64,000 nucleotides of DNA from Nocardia sp. SYP-A9097 (GCF_009649815.1 NZ_WJIC01000001.1:186001-250000); one strand, 5' to 3'; numbered from the stretch's first letter, positions 35,358-43,959 are shown. Made by a program: numbers and translations. Notes: generated by a model from the letters alone, not told the origin.

Positions 35358-36074
35358 GTGACCAGCGACGCACCGGAACTCACCGAGATAGCCACGCAGC
35401 TCGATACGGTCGCCGCCGCGACCACCCGCCTGCTCGATGCCGTCTCCGGCCTCACCGACGCCGATCTGGTGGAGCCGTCCCTGCTACCCGGCTGGACCCG
35501 CGGGCATGTGCTGGCGCATGCCGCCCGCAATGCCGACAGCCTGGTGAATCTGCTGCTGTGGGCGCGCACCGGCGTCGAAACGCCGCAGTACGCAAGCACT
35601 TTCCTGCGTGAGGCGGATATCGAGGCGGGTGCACTGCGCCCACAGCGCGACCAATTCGAGGACCTCTCGGCCGCCTCCGAGCGCTGGCTGGCGCTGGCGC
35701 GGGTGATGCCCACCGAATGCTGGCAAGCCACCGTGCGTAACCGTCAGGGCGGTGAAATGCCCGCCGCCCGGGTGCTGTGGATGCGCCTGCTGGAGGTGGA
35801 GATTCACCACGTGGATCTGAATATCGGCTACACACAGCAGGATTGGCCCGCCGCGTTCGTGGCCCGGCTGCTCCCCCAGGCTGTCGCCGACCTGTCCGCC
35901 AAGGACGGCCCCGGCTTCTCCGTCACCGCGACCGACACCGGCTACACCGGTACGGTCGGCACGCCTGAGACGGAGATCACCGGACCGGCGGCCGTTCTCG
36001 CCGCCTGGTTGATCGGCCGCTACCCCGGCGACGGCCTCACCGGCGAGCTGCCGAACCTGGCCGCCTGGAAGTAG
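35358..36074 (+). CDS. maleylpyruvate isomerase family (mycothiol-type DinB fold) protein
   Basis: A 238-residue protein with the N-terminal MDMPI/DinB-like four-helix fold: LLPGWTRGHVLAHAARNADSL contains the first His metal ligands, and LEVEIHHVDLNIGY the later ones. The C-terminal domain has the SCP2-like WLIGRYPGDGLTGELP end. Relatives use mycothiol as cofactor. The exact substrate is unknown, since many paralogues of this fold occur in actinobacteria. GTG start. A terminator hairpin follows. Confidence 0.85.
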   Translation: MTSDAPELTEIATQLDTVAAATTRLLDAVSGLTDADLVEPSLLPGWTRGHVLAHAARNADSLVNLLLWARTGVETPQYASTFLREADIEAGALRPQRDQFEDLSAASERWLALARVMPTECWQATVRNRQGGEMPAARVLWMRLLEVEIHHVDLNIGYTQQDWPAAFVARLLPQAVADLSAKDGPGFSVTATDTGYTGTVGTPETEITGPAAVLAAWLIGRYPGDGLTGELPNLAAWK

Positions 36075-36109
36075 ATTCGGCTCCCGCCGCGAATCGGGTC
36101 CGGAAACGA

Positions 36110-36142
36110 AGGAAGTCCCGCACCATTGGTGCGGGACTTCCT
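36110..36142. terminator. terminator between MDMPI gene and tRNA-Arg
   Basis: A 15-16-bp perfect stem (36110-36125 / 36127-36142) with a minimal loop lies between the convergent gene and tRNA. Confidence 0.75.
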
Positions 36143-36146
36143 GTTG

Positions 36147-36219
36147 TGCGCCCGAAGGGATTCGAACCCCTAACCTTCTGATCCGTAGTCAGATGCTCTA
36201 TCCGTTGAGCTACGGGCGC
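36147..36219 (-). tRNA. tRNA-Arg(ACG)
   Basis: The acceptor GCGCCCG / CGGGCGC and the anticodon stem TCTGA / TCAGA with loop CTACGGA (anticodon ACG) are present, and the T-arm GGGGTTCGAATCCC is complete. Length 73 nt, no encoded CCA. It is the substrate of TadA. Confidence 0.95.
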
Positions 36220-36267
36220 AGGATTATTCATTTATATATTTGTAGCAGCCCGGCGAACCGGGCTTGG

Positions 36268-36354
36268 CGGAGGCGAGAGGATTTGAACCTCCGGTCCCCG
36301 TGAAGGGACAACTCATTAGCAGTGAGTCCCATTCGGCCGCTCTGGCACGCCTCC
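36268..36354 (-). tRNA. tRNA-Ser(GCT)
   Basis: The acceptor GGAGGCG / CGCCTCC, anticodon loop CTGCTAA (anticodon GCT), long variable arm and T-arm GGTTCAAATCC are present. Length 87 nt. Confidence 0.95.
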
Positions 36355-36478
36355 TGGAGCCTTCTCTTACGAGGGCGCCGGTCCTTTCGAACCGCCGGGA
36401 CGAAAGATTACACAGCAGCCGACCAATAGGCAAAACGGGTGGTCAGCGGCCCGAGTCCGGCCATCGGCGGTGGTGTTT

Positions 36479-37165
36479 TCACCGCAGGTTACTGTCGAAC
36501 CATTCGAAGATGCGGGTCTGGGCGTCGAGGGTGGCGTCGTCGAGTTCGGCCGGATCGAAGCCGGGGCGATCGGGGCGGTGCCCAAGGCCGGGATAGGTGA
36601 CCACGAGCGTGGCGACTACCGCGCGGGCGGCGGCATCGCGCAACCGGTCGATCTGATCGGGTGGGGTGCGCGGATCGTCCGCGCCGAACAGGCCCAGCCA
36701 AGGCGAGAGCAGTTGCGGCACGGCCGCGATGAGCGCGAGCGCGTCCGGGCCGAGCGGGATTTCGATACCGGGGGCGGCGACGCTGATCGCCGCGCCGATG
36801 CGCCGATTGGTGGCGACCAGGGCCGCGGCCGTGCCCGCCGAATCGAAGCCGAGCACACCGATGCAGTCCTGGAAGACGCCGTGGCCGGTGAGCCAGTCGA
36901 AGCAGGCGTCGAAGTCCTCCACCAGGTCCGCGCCGAAAACCTGATCGGAGACCACACCATTCGCGCGATGGAAGAGGTCGGGTGCGACGACCGTCCAGCC
37001 GTCATCGGCCAGCGATCGCATGAGATCCAGCAATGGATCGGTGAATTCGCGCGATTCGTGTAGCACCACGATGCCGCCTCGTGCATGACCATCCGGTTCG
37101 ATCACAGTGAGAGGAACCCTCGTCGTCTCATGCACAGGCGCTAGATCTCGGAAAATGCCCGCCAT
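36479..37165 (-). CDS. dienelactone hydrolase-like alpha/beta-hydrolase with altered nucleophile
   Basis: About 228 residues (ATG 37186 would add 7). It follows the DLH fold: GGIVVLHESREFTDPLLDLM, WTVVAPDLFHR, the nucleophile elbow and the catalytic-acid/His region (GADDPRTPP, then YPGLGHRPDRPGFDP). In DLH the elbow is G-x-C-x-G-G; here it reads GFDSAG, so Asp occupies the Cys position (or Ser one place later). Enzymatic activity is uncertain. Confidence 0.8.
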   Translation of the reverse strand: MAGIFRDLAPVHETTRVPLTVIEPDGHARGGIVVLHESREFTDPLLDLMRSLADDGWTVVAPDLFHRANGVVSDQVFGADLVEDFDACFDWLTGHGVFQDCIGVLGFDSAGTAAALVATNRRIGAAISVAAPGIEIPLGPDALALIAAVPQLLSPWLGLFGADDPRTPPDQIDRLRDAAARAVVATLVVTYPGLGHRPDRPGFDPAELDDATLDAQTRIFEWFDSNLR

Positions 37166-37343
37166 GCAGTCAGAGTAGTTGTGCAAGGTAACTTCGCGAT
37201 TAATGTTTTCCGGGCACCGATATGCAGAACATTTTCCGGTACAAATGCGCTTACAGCTGGCGCACTACCGGATTCGCCACCTTCGAGCATCCCGGGTGAG
37301 ACCGGTGCGCGGGGCCTTCGACCCCGGGACATAGGCTGGGTGG

Positions 37344-38417
37344 GTGAGCGCGCACATTCGTCCGGATCTCGATGCCATCCCGGCGTACGTCGCCGGCCGC
37401 AGCCACCCCGATCTGGTGAAGCTGGCCAGCAACGAGACCACCTTTCCGCCCCTGCCCTCGGTGGCCAAGGCGATCGCCGAGGCCGCGGAGCTGGTGAACC
37501 GGTATCCGGACAATGCCGCGATCGAATTGCGTACGGCCATAGCCGAATTCCACGGGGTAGCGGTCGAGAACGTGGCGGCCGGCTGCGGCAGTGTGGCGCT
37601 GTGCCAGGAGCTGGTGCAGATCACCTGCCTCGCACCCACCGATGAGGTGGTGTTCGCGTGGCGCTCGTTCGAGGCGTACCCGATCGTCACCCAGGTGGCG
37701 GGGGCGCAGGCGATCCACGTGCCGCTCGATCATGACTTCGCGCACGATCTGGATGCCATCGCGGCGGCCATCACGCCGAATACGCGGGTGGTTTTCGTCT
37801 GCAATCCGAACAATCCGACCGGTACGGCGCATGGCACCGCGGAACTGGTCCGATTCGTGGATTCGGTGCCCGCCCATGTGCTGGTGGTGCTGGACGAGGC
37901 GTACTACGAATACCTGCGACTCGAAGACCAGCCGAACGGTGTGGAGATCGGCCGCACCCGGCCGAATGTGCTTGTGCTGCGCACCTTCTCGAAGGCTTAC
38001 GGGCTGGCCGGACTGCGCGTCGGGTACGCCATCGGCGCTCCCGACGTCGTCACCGCGCTCATGAAGGTGCATATCCCGTTCAGCGTGAACCGGGTTGCGC
38101 AGGCGGCGGCCATCGCCTCGCTGGAGGCCCGGCACGAACTGCTGGAGCGCACCGATGCCGTTGTGGCCGAACGCAATCGCATGCGCGACGCCCTGGCGGC
38201 GGCGGGCTACCGGGTCGCCGACAGTCACGCGAACTTCCTGTGGCTGCCGCTCGGCGATCACAGCGCCGAATACGGTGCCGCCAGCGCCGAGGCCGGAGTT
38301 CTGGTGCGGCCCTACGGAAATGACGGCGTACGCATCACCGCGGGCGACCCGCACGAGAACGATCTGTTCCTGAGCTTCGCGACAGACCCCGCGGTAGTCA
38401 GCCGCTTCCTGGGCTGA
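37344..38417 (+). CDS. histidinol-phosphate/aromatic aminotransferase
   Basis: A 357-residue fold-type I PLP enzyme. The region VKLASNETTFPPLPSV, the strand VVFVCNPNNPTGT, VVLDEAYYEYL and the PLP lysine in RTFSKAYGLAGLRVGYA are complete. It belongs to the HisC-like aminotransferase group called Pat/HisC2 in mycobacteria (Rv3772), which transaminates aromatic amino acids, in keeping with tyrA 6 kb upstream. GTG start. Confidence 0.88.
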   Translation: MSAHIRPDLDAIPAYVAGRSHPDLVKLASNETTFPPLPSVAKAIAEAAELVNRYPDNAAIELRTAIAEFHGVAVENVAAGCGSVALCQELVQITCLAPTDEVVFAWRSFEAYPIVTQVAGAQAIHVPLDHDFAHDLDAIAAAITPNTRVVFVCNPNNPTGTAHGTAELVRFVDSVPAHVLVVLDEAYYEYLRLEDQPNGVEIGRTRPNVLVLRTFSKAYGLAGLRVGYAIGAPDVVTALMKVHIPFSVNRVAQAAAIASLEARHELLERTDAVVAERNRMRDALAAAGYRVADSHANFLWLPLGDHSAEYGAASAEAGVLVRPYGNDGVRITAGDPHENDLFLSFATDPAVVSRFLG

Positions 38418-38479
38418 CCGACCGCCATCCCGGCGTACCCCGTCATCCCGGCGAGGGTCGTGCCGTATTCTGTTGGGGC

Positions 38480-39523
38480 TCAGCCGATTCCGAGGCCCGC
38501 GGAGATGGTCGGCCAGGAGTGGGGCAGTTCATCGGCCCAGTAGGGCCAGGAGTGGGTGCCGGTGAGGCGGCGGTCGACCATGGCGGGGATGCCGAGTTGG
38601 GTGAGGCGGTCGGCGAGTTGGCGGGTGCACATGTCGGCGCCGGCTTCGAGTGGGCCGCCGAACATGATCGCATCGGGATTCGTCGGGCCGTCGTATTCGC
38701 CGGGGATACCGCTGCCCGAGGAGAGGTAGATGGTCTTGCCGCGCAAGGCTTCCGCCTGGTTGACCACATCGTGTTCGGCCCACCGTGGATCGCCCGATGG
38801 GCCGAACATATTGTCCGGGTCGCCGCCGAAGGTGCCGATCACCGCGCGTGCTTGGGCTTGACCGAACTCCGAACTCATTGCGTAGCAGCCGCTGTGGGCT
38901 CCCACTGCCCGGTAGAGCTCCGGATGGCGGGCGGCCAGCATCATGGCTGCCTCGGCCCCCATTGAGACGCCGGTGAGGCCGTTGACGCCGTTTCCGCCGA
39001 AGCCGGCGTCGAGCAGGGGCGGCAGTTCGCGGGTGAGGAACGTTTCCCAGCGGTTGGTGCCGAGTTTCGGATCGGCGTGCTGCCAGTCGGTGTAGTAGCT
39101 GGCGGGCCCGCCGAGGGTGAAGACCACATTCACGTTCTTGTCGGCGAAGAAGCGCAGTGCCCCGCCTTTGGCGGCCCAGTTGTTGGCGTCGGGGGCGGCG
39201 CTGCGACCGTCCAGCATGTAGAGCGTGGGCCGGGGTGTCTCGCGGACGGCGGGCAGCAGTATCTGTACGTCGACGGTGCGGTCCATGGCGGGTGAGGCGA
39301 CCGAGACCTGCAGTAGCCGGTCGTTCAGATTCTCGATGTGCGCGATGGCGGCGAGGGTGGGGTGCACCGCGTCGACCGCAGGCGCGGACTCCTCATTGGA
39401 GCCCGATTCCACGGGCGGTTCCGCGAGCGATTGGGACGGACTCAGGAGCACCGCACCCGCGAGCAGTGCGGCGCTGGCGAAGGCGCCGGCAAGGCGACGC
39501 CGTGCTGAACGGCGGCGATCCAC
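38480..39523 (-). CDS. secreted antigen 85-type mycolyltransferase/esterase
   Basis: A 347-residue exported protein. A Sec signal peptide (RRLAGAFASAALLAGAVLL, cleaved near QSLA-EPP) is followed by the esterase-D/Ag85 fold. The nucleophile elbow is GVSMGAEAAM, YYTDW precedes it, and the catalytic His lies in GTHSWPYW. Ag85 relatives transfer mycolic acids to trehalose and arabinogalactan. It might also be a plain esterase, but the mycolate setting favours mycolyltransferase. Confidence 0.85.
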   Translation of the reverse strand: MDRRRSARRRLAGAFASAALLAGAVLLSPSQSLAEPPVESGSNEESAPAVDAVHPTLAAIAHIENLNDRLLQVSVASPAMDRTVDVQILLPAVRETPRPTLYMLDGRSAAPDANNWAAKGGALRFFADKNVNVVFTLGGPASYYTDWQHADPKLGTNRWETFLTRELPPLLDAGFGGNGVNGLTGVSMGAEAAMMLAARHPELYRAVGAHSGCYAMSSEFGQAQARAVIGTFGGDPDNMFGPSGDPRWAEHDVVNQAEALRGKTIYLSSGSGIPGEYDGPTNPDAIMFGGPLEAGADMCTRQLADRLTQLGIPAMVDRRLTGTHSWPYWADELPHSWPTISAGLGIG

Positions 39524-39543
39524 CTCGCCAATGCTGCCAGAGT

Positions 39544-40593
39544 TCAGTCCGAGGCGAGATCACGCTCCCAGCGAGTCTCCATATCGGCGAGCCGCCACAC
39601 GCCGATGGCCACCGCCCAGGTCAGTACGAACAGTCCGACGATCACGAAGCCGAGATCGCCGAGGTCGAGATTGCCGATCCAGGCGACGAATCCCGTTGTG
39701 ATATCCAGTCGTTGGACGAAAATGGAGACGATCTCCTGTACGCCGATCAGCAGTGCGACCGCCACCGACAATCCGGTGATCACCAGGTTGTAGTAGATCT
39801 TGCGCACCGGTCGCGCGAACGCCCAGTCGTAGGCGTAGCTCATGAAAGAACCGTCCAGCGAGTCGAAGAGCGTCATGCCGGCCGAGAACAGCAGCGGCAG
39901 AACGAGAATCGTGTACCAGGGCAGTCCGGTGGCGGCCGCGCCGCCCGCGATCACCAGCAGCCCGACCTCGGTGACGGTGTCGAAGCCGAGCCCGAACAGC
40001 AGGCCGACCGGATACATCTGCCACGGTTTGCGCACCATCCGCACCACCGGTCCGAGGATGCGGTTGAGCGCACCGCGATGCTCGAGTTCGTGCTCCAGCC
40101 GCGCCTCGTCGAAGTCGCCGCCGCGCATGCGCCGGTACACCTTCCAGATCCCGATCAGCGACGCCAGATTCAGCAGGCCGATGGCGATGAGGAAGGTGCC
40201 GGAGATGCTGGTGCCCCACAGGCCCGTCAACCTGTGCAGCGCCGAGCCTTCGTCCTCGAGTGGTCCGGCGAGCGCGCGCATGCCCAGCGCCAGCAGCGTC
40301 ACCATGAGGAAGACAATGCTGGAATGGCCTAGGGCGAACCAGAATCCGACGGTGTGCGTCCGGGCGCGCCCGTTCTCGGCGACGAGTTTGCGCGTGGTGT
40401 TGTCGATGGCGGCGATATGGTCGGCGTCGAAGGCATGCCGCATGCCGAGCGTGTAGGCGGTGACGCCGAGGCCGGTACCGAAGACCGCGCCCTGCACCAT
40501 GTGATGGCCCGGCACCACGAACAGCAGCAGGGTGCCCCAGCCCAGAACGTGCAGTGCGAGGACCGTGATTCCCATTCCGATCCAACCGCGCAC
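39544..40593 (-). CDS. nickel/cobalt transporter (NiCoT family)
   Basis: A 349-residue protein with about eight membrane helices. The NiCoT signature RHAFDADHIAAIDNTTRK, GFWFALGHSSIVF and LGFDTVTEV segments are intact; their His/Asp residues bind the metal. It imports Ni2+ or Co2+ for enzymes such as urease or hydrogenase, or for cobalamin. The GTG follows GAGGG. Only 34 bp separate it from the upstream terminator, and no cobalamin riboswitch is seen. Confidence 0.92.
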   Translation of the reverse strand: MRGWIGMGITVLALHVLGWGTLLLFVVPGHHMVQGAVFGTGLGVTAYTLGMRHAFDADHIAAIDNTTRKLVAENGRARTHTVGFWFALGHSSIVFLMVTLLALGMRALAGPLEDEGSALHRLTGLWGTSISGTFLIAIGLLNLASLIGIWKVYRRMRGGDFDEARLEHELEHRGALNRILGPVVRMVRKPWQMYPVGLLFGLGFDTVTEVGLLVIAGGAAATGLPWYTILVLPLLFSAGMTLFDSLDGSFMSYAYDWAFARPVRKIYYNLVITGLSVAVALLIGVQEIVSIFVQRLDITTGFVAWIGNLDLGDLGFVIVGLFVLTWAVAIGVWRLADMETRWERDLASD

Positions 40594-40627
40594 GGACCAC
40601 CCTCATCGCTACAGCTGTGTCGACGCG

Positions 40628-40661
40628 AGGTGGGCATGGGCTCGAAAGCCCATGCCCACCT
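40628..40661. terminator. terminator between tRNA-Ser(TGA) and Ni/Co transporter
   Basis: A perfect 15-bp stem (40628-40642 / 40647-40661) with a CGAA tetraloop lies just downstream of the leftward tRNA. Confidence 0.78.
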
Positions 40662-40673
40662 GCGTATTTCCAG

Positions 40674-40758
40674 CGGAAGCGGAGGGATTTGAACCCCCGG
40701 TCGCTCTCACGACGCTCGCTTTCAAGGCGAGTGCATTCGGCCGCTCTGCCACGCTTCC
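40674..40758 (-). tRNA. tRNA-Ser(TGA)
   Basis: The acceptor GGAAGCG / CGCTTCC, anticodon loop CTTGAAA (anticodon TGA), long variable arm and T-arm GGGTTCAAATCCC are present. Length 85 nt. Confidence 0.95.
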
Positions 40759-40780
40759 AGCCCGATGATGTTAGCAGTGT

Positions 40781-40857
40781 CTAATTGCCCTCCGCTTCGC
40801 TCCGGGCGGGTGCTGTGCCTAATTTGCCCTCCGCTTCGCTGCGGGCGGGTGCTGTGT
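40781..40857 (+). repeat. tandem 38/39-bp repeat leading into copy B
   Basis: Unit 1 (40781-40818) and unit 2 (40819-40857) share CTAATTTGCCC, CCGCTTCGCT and GCGGGCGGGTGCTGTG with few changes. A third partial unit starts at 40858 and runs into the full dispersed element. The unit is the leader segment of the dispersed repeat. Confidence 0.85.
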
Positions 40858-40982
40858 TAATTTGCCCTTCGCTTCGCTGCGGGCGGGTTCGCGGCCCTGG
40901 GAGTCCGGAACCTTCCCTCCCTCCGCTCCTCCGCTTCGCTCCCCCGCTCCACTCAGTCCAGAACCCGGACGGGCCGCGAACC
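40858..40982 (+). repeat. dispersed stem-loop repeat, copy B
   Basis: The leader is TAATTTGCCCTTCGCTTCGC. The outer stem is GGTTCGCGGCCC / GGGCCGCGAACC (12 bp) and the inner stem GTCCGG / CCGGAC. The loop begins TTCCCTCCCTCCGCTC and ends ACTCAGTCCAGAA, with an extra CCGCTTCGCTCC block inside. It lies between tRNA-Ser(TGA) and the 3' end of the next marR-like gene. Confidence 0.85.
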
Positions 40983-41004
40983 TTGCGGCGGTGTGACCCG
41001 TGGA

Positions 41005-41463
41005 TCAGTCCGTGCGGTGGTCTCCGGCCAGGTTGATCAACTCCATCGCGGTGGCCAAGTCGGTGAGTTGGGCCGGGGTGAGCAGGTCGATGAAGTAGCG
41101 GCGGACGGCGGCTACGTGGCCGGGGGCGGCCAGGCGCAGGCGGTGCATGCCCTCATCGGTGAGCTGGGCCAGGACGCCGCGGCCGTCGTCCTCGCAGGCG
41201 GCGCGGCGCACCATGCGCTGCCCCTCGAGGCGGCGGATCTGATGGGTGAGGCGACTGCGCGAGGAGAGCACGCCGTCGGCGAGGTCGCTCATCCGCAGTG
41301 AGCGGCCCGGTGCCTCGGACAGTTTCACCAGAATCCGGTAATCGGCGAAGGAGAGTGCGCTGTCCTGTTGCAACTGCCGATTGAGGTCGGCCATGAGCCG
41401 CTGGCCGCCATCCATGTAGGCCCGCCAGGCACGCTGCTGTTCCGGGGTGAGCCACTGTGTCAT
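41005..41463 (-). CDS. MarR-family transcriptional regulator
   Basis: A 152-residue MarR protein. ALSFADYRILVKLSEAPG, then LRMSDLADGVLSSRSRLTHQIRRLEGQRMV, is the winged helix, and ACEDDGRGVLAQLTDEG the wing. It lies 49 bp downstream of the FMN oxidase gene in the same direction and may regulate it. Target and ligand unknown. Confidence 0.87.
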   Translation of the reverse strand: MTQWLTPEQQRAWRAYMDGGQRLMADLNRQLQQDSALSFADYRILVKLSEAPGRSLRMSDLADGVLSSRSRLTHQIRRLEGQRMVRRAACEDDGRGVLAQLTDEGMHRLRLAAPGHVAAVRRYFIDLLTPAQLTDLATAMELINLAGDHRTD

Positions 41464-41512
41464 TTGCCCTCCGCGTTATTTGCCCTCCGCTGCGCCCCGG
41501 GCCCGGTTGGGG
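41461..41512 (+). repeat. partial dispersed-repeat leader copies
   Basis: ATTTGCCCTCCG followed by TTATTTGCCCTCCGCTGCG reproduces twice the leader of the dispersed repeat, without its stem-loop. It sits in the gap between the FMN oxidase and marR-like genes. Confidence 0.6.
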
Positions 41513-42688
41513 TCAGCGGAAGGAACTGATCATGGTGCGGCTCAGGTCATTCAGGCTGGTGCAGCCCGAAAGGCCCATGGCCGCATCGAAATCCGCGAGC
41601 AGGGTGCGTAGCGCGTGCCGGACGCCGTCGCGGCCCGCGATGCCCAGGCCGTAGGCCCAGGGGCGGCCGTAGAGCACGGCTTTCGCGCCGAGTGAGAGCG
41701 CGATCATGACGTCCGCGCCGGTGCGGATACCGGAGTCGAAGAGTACGTCGGCGCGGTCGCCGACGGTCGCGACAATGGTGGGCAGGGCGTCGAGTGCGGC
41801 GATGGCGCCGTCCACCTGGCGGCCGCCGTGATTGCTGACTATGACCGCGTCCGCGCCCGCGTCCACGCATTGGCGGGCGTCATCGGGGTGTACGACGCCC
41901 TTCACCGCGATGGGCAGGGTGGTCCAGTCGCGCAATTTGGTGATATCGGCGGGGCGCAGGCCGTGATTGCCGAACAGGCCGAGCCAGGTGAGGATGGCGG
42001 CACGCATGGCATCGTCGCTCTGCTCCGGCGGCACCGCGAGTTTGGCGCGGAAGACCGGATCGGAGAGGTAGTTGGCAATGCCCTTGCCCGCCAGGAACGG
42101 CAGATGCCCGAGCGCCAGATCGCGAGGCCGCCAGCCCAGGGCCGGGGTGTCCACGGTGACGACAATAGCTCTGGCTCCGGCCTTTTCGGCGCGTTCGACG
42201 AAGGAGCGGGCCAGCTCCGGGTCATTGGGCCAGTACAGCTGATACCACCAGTCCCCCGCGACCGCGCCCGCCTCCTCGATGGTGGAGGAGGACGCGGTGG
42301 AGAGCACCATGCCGATACCGAGTTCGCGGGTCACCTCGGCGACCACGGTCTCACCGCGCTCGTGCAGCAGGCCCAGCACACCGATGGGTGCGGTGAGAAT
42401 CGGTGCGGCCAAATGGGTTCCGAGCACCTCGACCGAGAGGTCGCGAGCGCCGGGACCGCTGGTGCCACGCAGTACGCGCGGCATGAGCCGGTACTTCTCG
42501 AAGGCGTGCAAATTGTTCGCCGCGGTGCGCTCGGCGGAGGCGCTGCCCGCCACGTACGCGAAGGCCGCCGGTTCCAGTACTTCCCGGGCTCGGGCCTCGA
42601 GTCCGGCCGCCGTCATGGGTAGGGCGGGGACGATGCCGGCGAGTCCGGAGAGATAGATCTCGTTCTGGAAGTCGACGAAACTGCTCAT
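41513..42688 (-). CDS. FMN-dependent alpha-hydroxy-acid oxidase (lactate 2-monooxygenase-like)
   Basis: A 391-residue TIM-barrel flavoprotein. AFAYVAGSASAERTAANN, RVLRGTSG, LSTASSSTIEEAG, the active-site Lys in PIAVKGVVHPDDA and VSNHGGRQVDGA (catalytic His and Arg) are intact, followed by the FMN phosphate-binding end. It oxidises L-lactate or a related 2-hydroxy acid. ATG 42688 is chosen over upstream codons. A palindrome (42702-42720) sits in its promoter. Confidence 0.88.
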   Translation of the reverse strand: MSSFVDFQNEIYLSGLAGIVPALPMTAAGLEARAREVLEPAAFAYVAGSASAERTAANNLHAFEKYRLMPRVLRGTSGPGARDLSVEVLGTHLAAPILTAPIGVLGLLHERGETVVAEVTRELGIGMVLSTASSSTIEEAGAVAGDWWYQLYWPNDPELARSFVERAEKAGARAIVVTVDTPALGWRPRDLALGHLPFLAGKGIANYLSDPVFRAKLAVPPEQSDDAMRAAILTWLGLFGNHGLRPADITKLRDWTTLPIAVKGVVHPDDARQCVDAGADAVIVSNHGGRQVDGAIAALDALPTIVATVGDRADVLFDSGIRTGADVMIALSLGAKAVLYGRPWAYGLGIAGRDGVRHALRTLLADFDAAMGLSGCTSLNDLSRTMISSFR

Positions 42689-42701
42689 TCGGCAAACGCT
42701 A

Positions 42702-42720
42702 GTACCAACACTCGTGGTAC
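42702..42720. promoter_or_regulatory. palindrome upstream of FMN oxidase
   Basis: GTACCA (42702-42707) and TGGTAC (42715-42720), a perfect 6-bp inverted repeat with a 7-nt spacer, lie 14 bp before the oxidase start. It may be a regulator site, for example for the downstream MarR. Confidence 0.45.
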
Positions 42721-42740
42721 GGGGGGTGTCGGAAATTCTC

Positions 42741-42854
42741 TCAGCGGTTCCGTACACGCACCAGGGCGCGCGAGGATTCGGCGGCGACGAAGCCGGAAAT
42801 GGCCATTGCGGTCAGGATGGTGAGTGCGCCGAGAGCGGTTACGAAGCCGAGCAT
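42741..42854 (-). CDS. 37-residue single-pass membrane peptide
   Basis: The ORF begins MLGFVTALGALTILTAMAISGFV, one hydrophobic helix, and ends in a basic tail (RALVRVRNR). An AAAGGGA box precedes the ATG. It lies upstream of the FMN oxidase on the same strand. Function unknown. Confidence 0.55.
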   Translation of the reverse strand: MLGFVTALGALTILTAMAISGFVAAESSRALVRVRNR

Positions 42855-42972
42855 GGATTTTCCCTTTCGGATGTGGTCATCCAACAATGACCGCCGAAGC
42901 TGACAGGATGCTGTGTCCACCCCGAGCATGGCCTGACAGTAATCGGTGTGGTCCGCCCGTAGGCTCACTTTC

Positions 42973-43959
42973 ATGTATGCGGTGACACTCGACGGTTTCG
43001 GTGAGCCAGAGGTCATGAAGTGGGCGCAGGTACCCGATCTGCCCCCGCCCGGACCCGGTGAGGTGTTGATCGAGGTGGTGGCCGCGGGGGTGAACCGCGC
43101 GGATCTGCTGCAGCGGCAAGGGTTCTATCCGCCGCCGCCCGGTGCGAGTGAAATATTGGGGCTGGAGTGCTCCGGTGTGATCGCGGCGGTCGGGCCGGGC
43201 GTGCGGGATCGGCATATCGGCGACGAGGTGTGCGCGCTGCTGTCGGGCGGCGGTTATGCCGAGCGGGTTTTGGTACCCGAGACGCAGGTGCTGCCGGTGC
43301 CCGAACAGCTGGATGTGGCTGCGGCAGCGGCACTTCCGGAGGTGGCGGCCACCGTCTGGTCGAATCTGGTGATGACGGCGGGCCTGCACAGCGGCCATTT
43401 GCTGCTCATTCACGGCGGCGGCAGCGGTATCGGCACGCATGCGATTCAGGTGGCGCGGGCCCTCGGTGCGCGGGTGGCGGTCACTGCGGGTTCCGAGCAC
43501 AAACTCCAGCGGTGCCGCGAACTCGGCGCGACGGTGTTGATCAATTATCGCGAGCACGATTTCGTGACCGTGATCCACAGTGAATATCCGGGCGTGGACA
43601 TCATTCTCGACAATATGGGCGCGGCCTACCTGGAACGGAATGTTGACGCGCTCGCCGAGGACGGGCAACTCGTGGTGATCGGTATGCAGGGCGGGGTGAA
43701 GGCGGAGCTGAATCTCGCTGCGCTGCTTGCCAAGCGCGGCACCATTCACGCCACCAACCTGCGGCGGCGGCCCGAGCACGGGCGGCATTCCAAGGCCGAG
43801 ATCATTACCGAACTGCGCCGCCACGTGTGGCCGCTCATCTCCGACGGCACGGTCGTTCCGGTGGTCTCCGCCGAATTGCCCATTACCGATGCGGCACAGG
43901 CACATCGGCTGCTGGACGCGCCGGAGACGGTCGGAAAGGTGATCCTGCGGATCGGCTAG
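42973..43959 (+). CDS. quinone oxidoreductase (MDR/zeta-crystallin type)
   Basis: A 328-residue zinc-free medium-chain dehydrogenase/reductase. The N-terminal GroES-like part (PGPGEVLIEVVAAGVNRADLL), ILGLECSGVIAAVG, and the Rossmann motif in HGGGSGIGTHAIQVARALGA (NADPH) are typical. It is expected to reduce quinones or related enones with NADPH. It matches the PIG3-like Rv3777 position in mycobacterial synteny. Its end overlaps the convergent next gene by 4 bp. Confidence 0.9.
   Translation: MYAVTLDGFGEPEVMKWAQVPDLPPPGPGEVLIEVVAAGVNRADLLQRQGFYPPPPGASEILGLECSGVIAAVGPGVRDRHIGDEVCALLSGGGYAERVLVPETQVLPVPEQLDVAAAAALPEVAATVWSNLVMTAGLHSGHLLLIHGGGSGIGTHAIQVARALGARVAVTAGSEHKLQRCRELGATVLINYREHDFVTVIHSEYPGVDIILDNMGAAYLERNVDALAEDGQLVVIGMQGGVKAELNLAALLAKRGTIHATNLRRRPEHGRHSKAEIITELRRHVWPLISDGTVVPVVSAELPITDAAQAHRLLDAPETVGKVILRIG

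Noticed and set aside
40594..40673. Cobalamin or nickel riboswitch upstream of the Ni/Co transporter
   Set aside because: Only about 34 bp separate the start codon from the tRNA terminator, too short for either aptamer.
40781..40982. CRISPR array
   Set aside because: The repeats are directly adjacent without unique spacers of constant length, and no cas gene is near.
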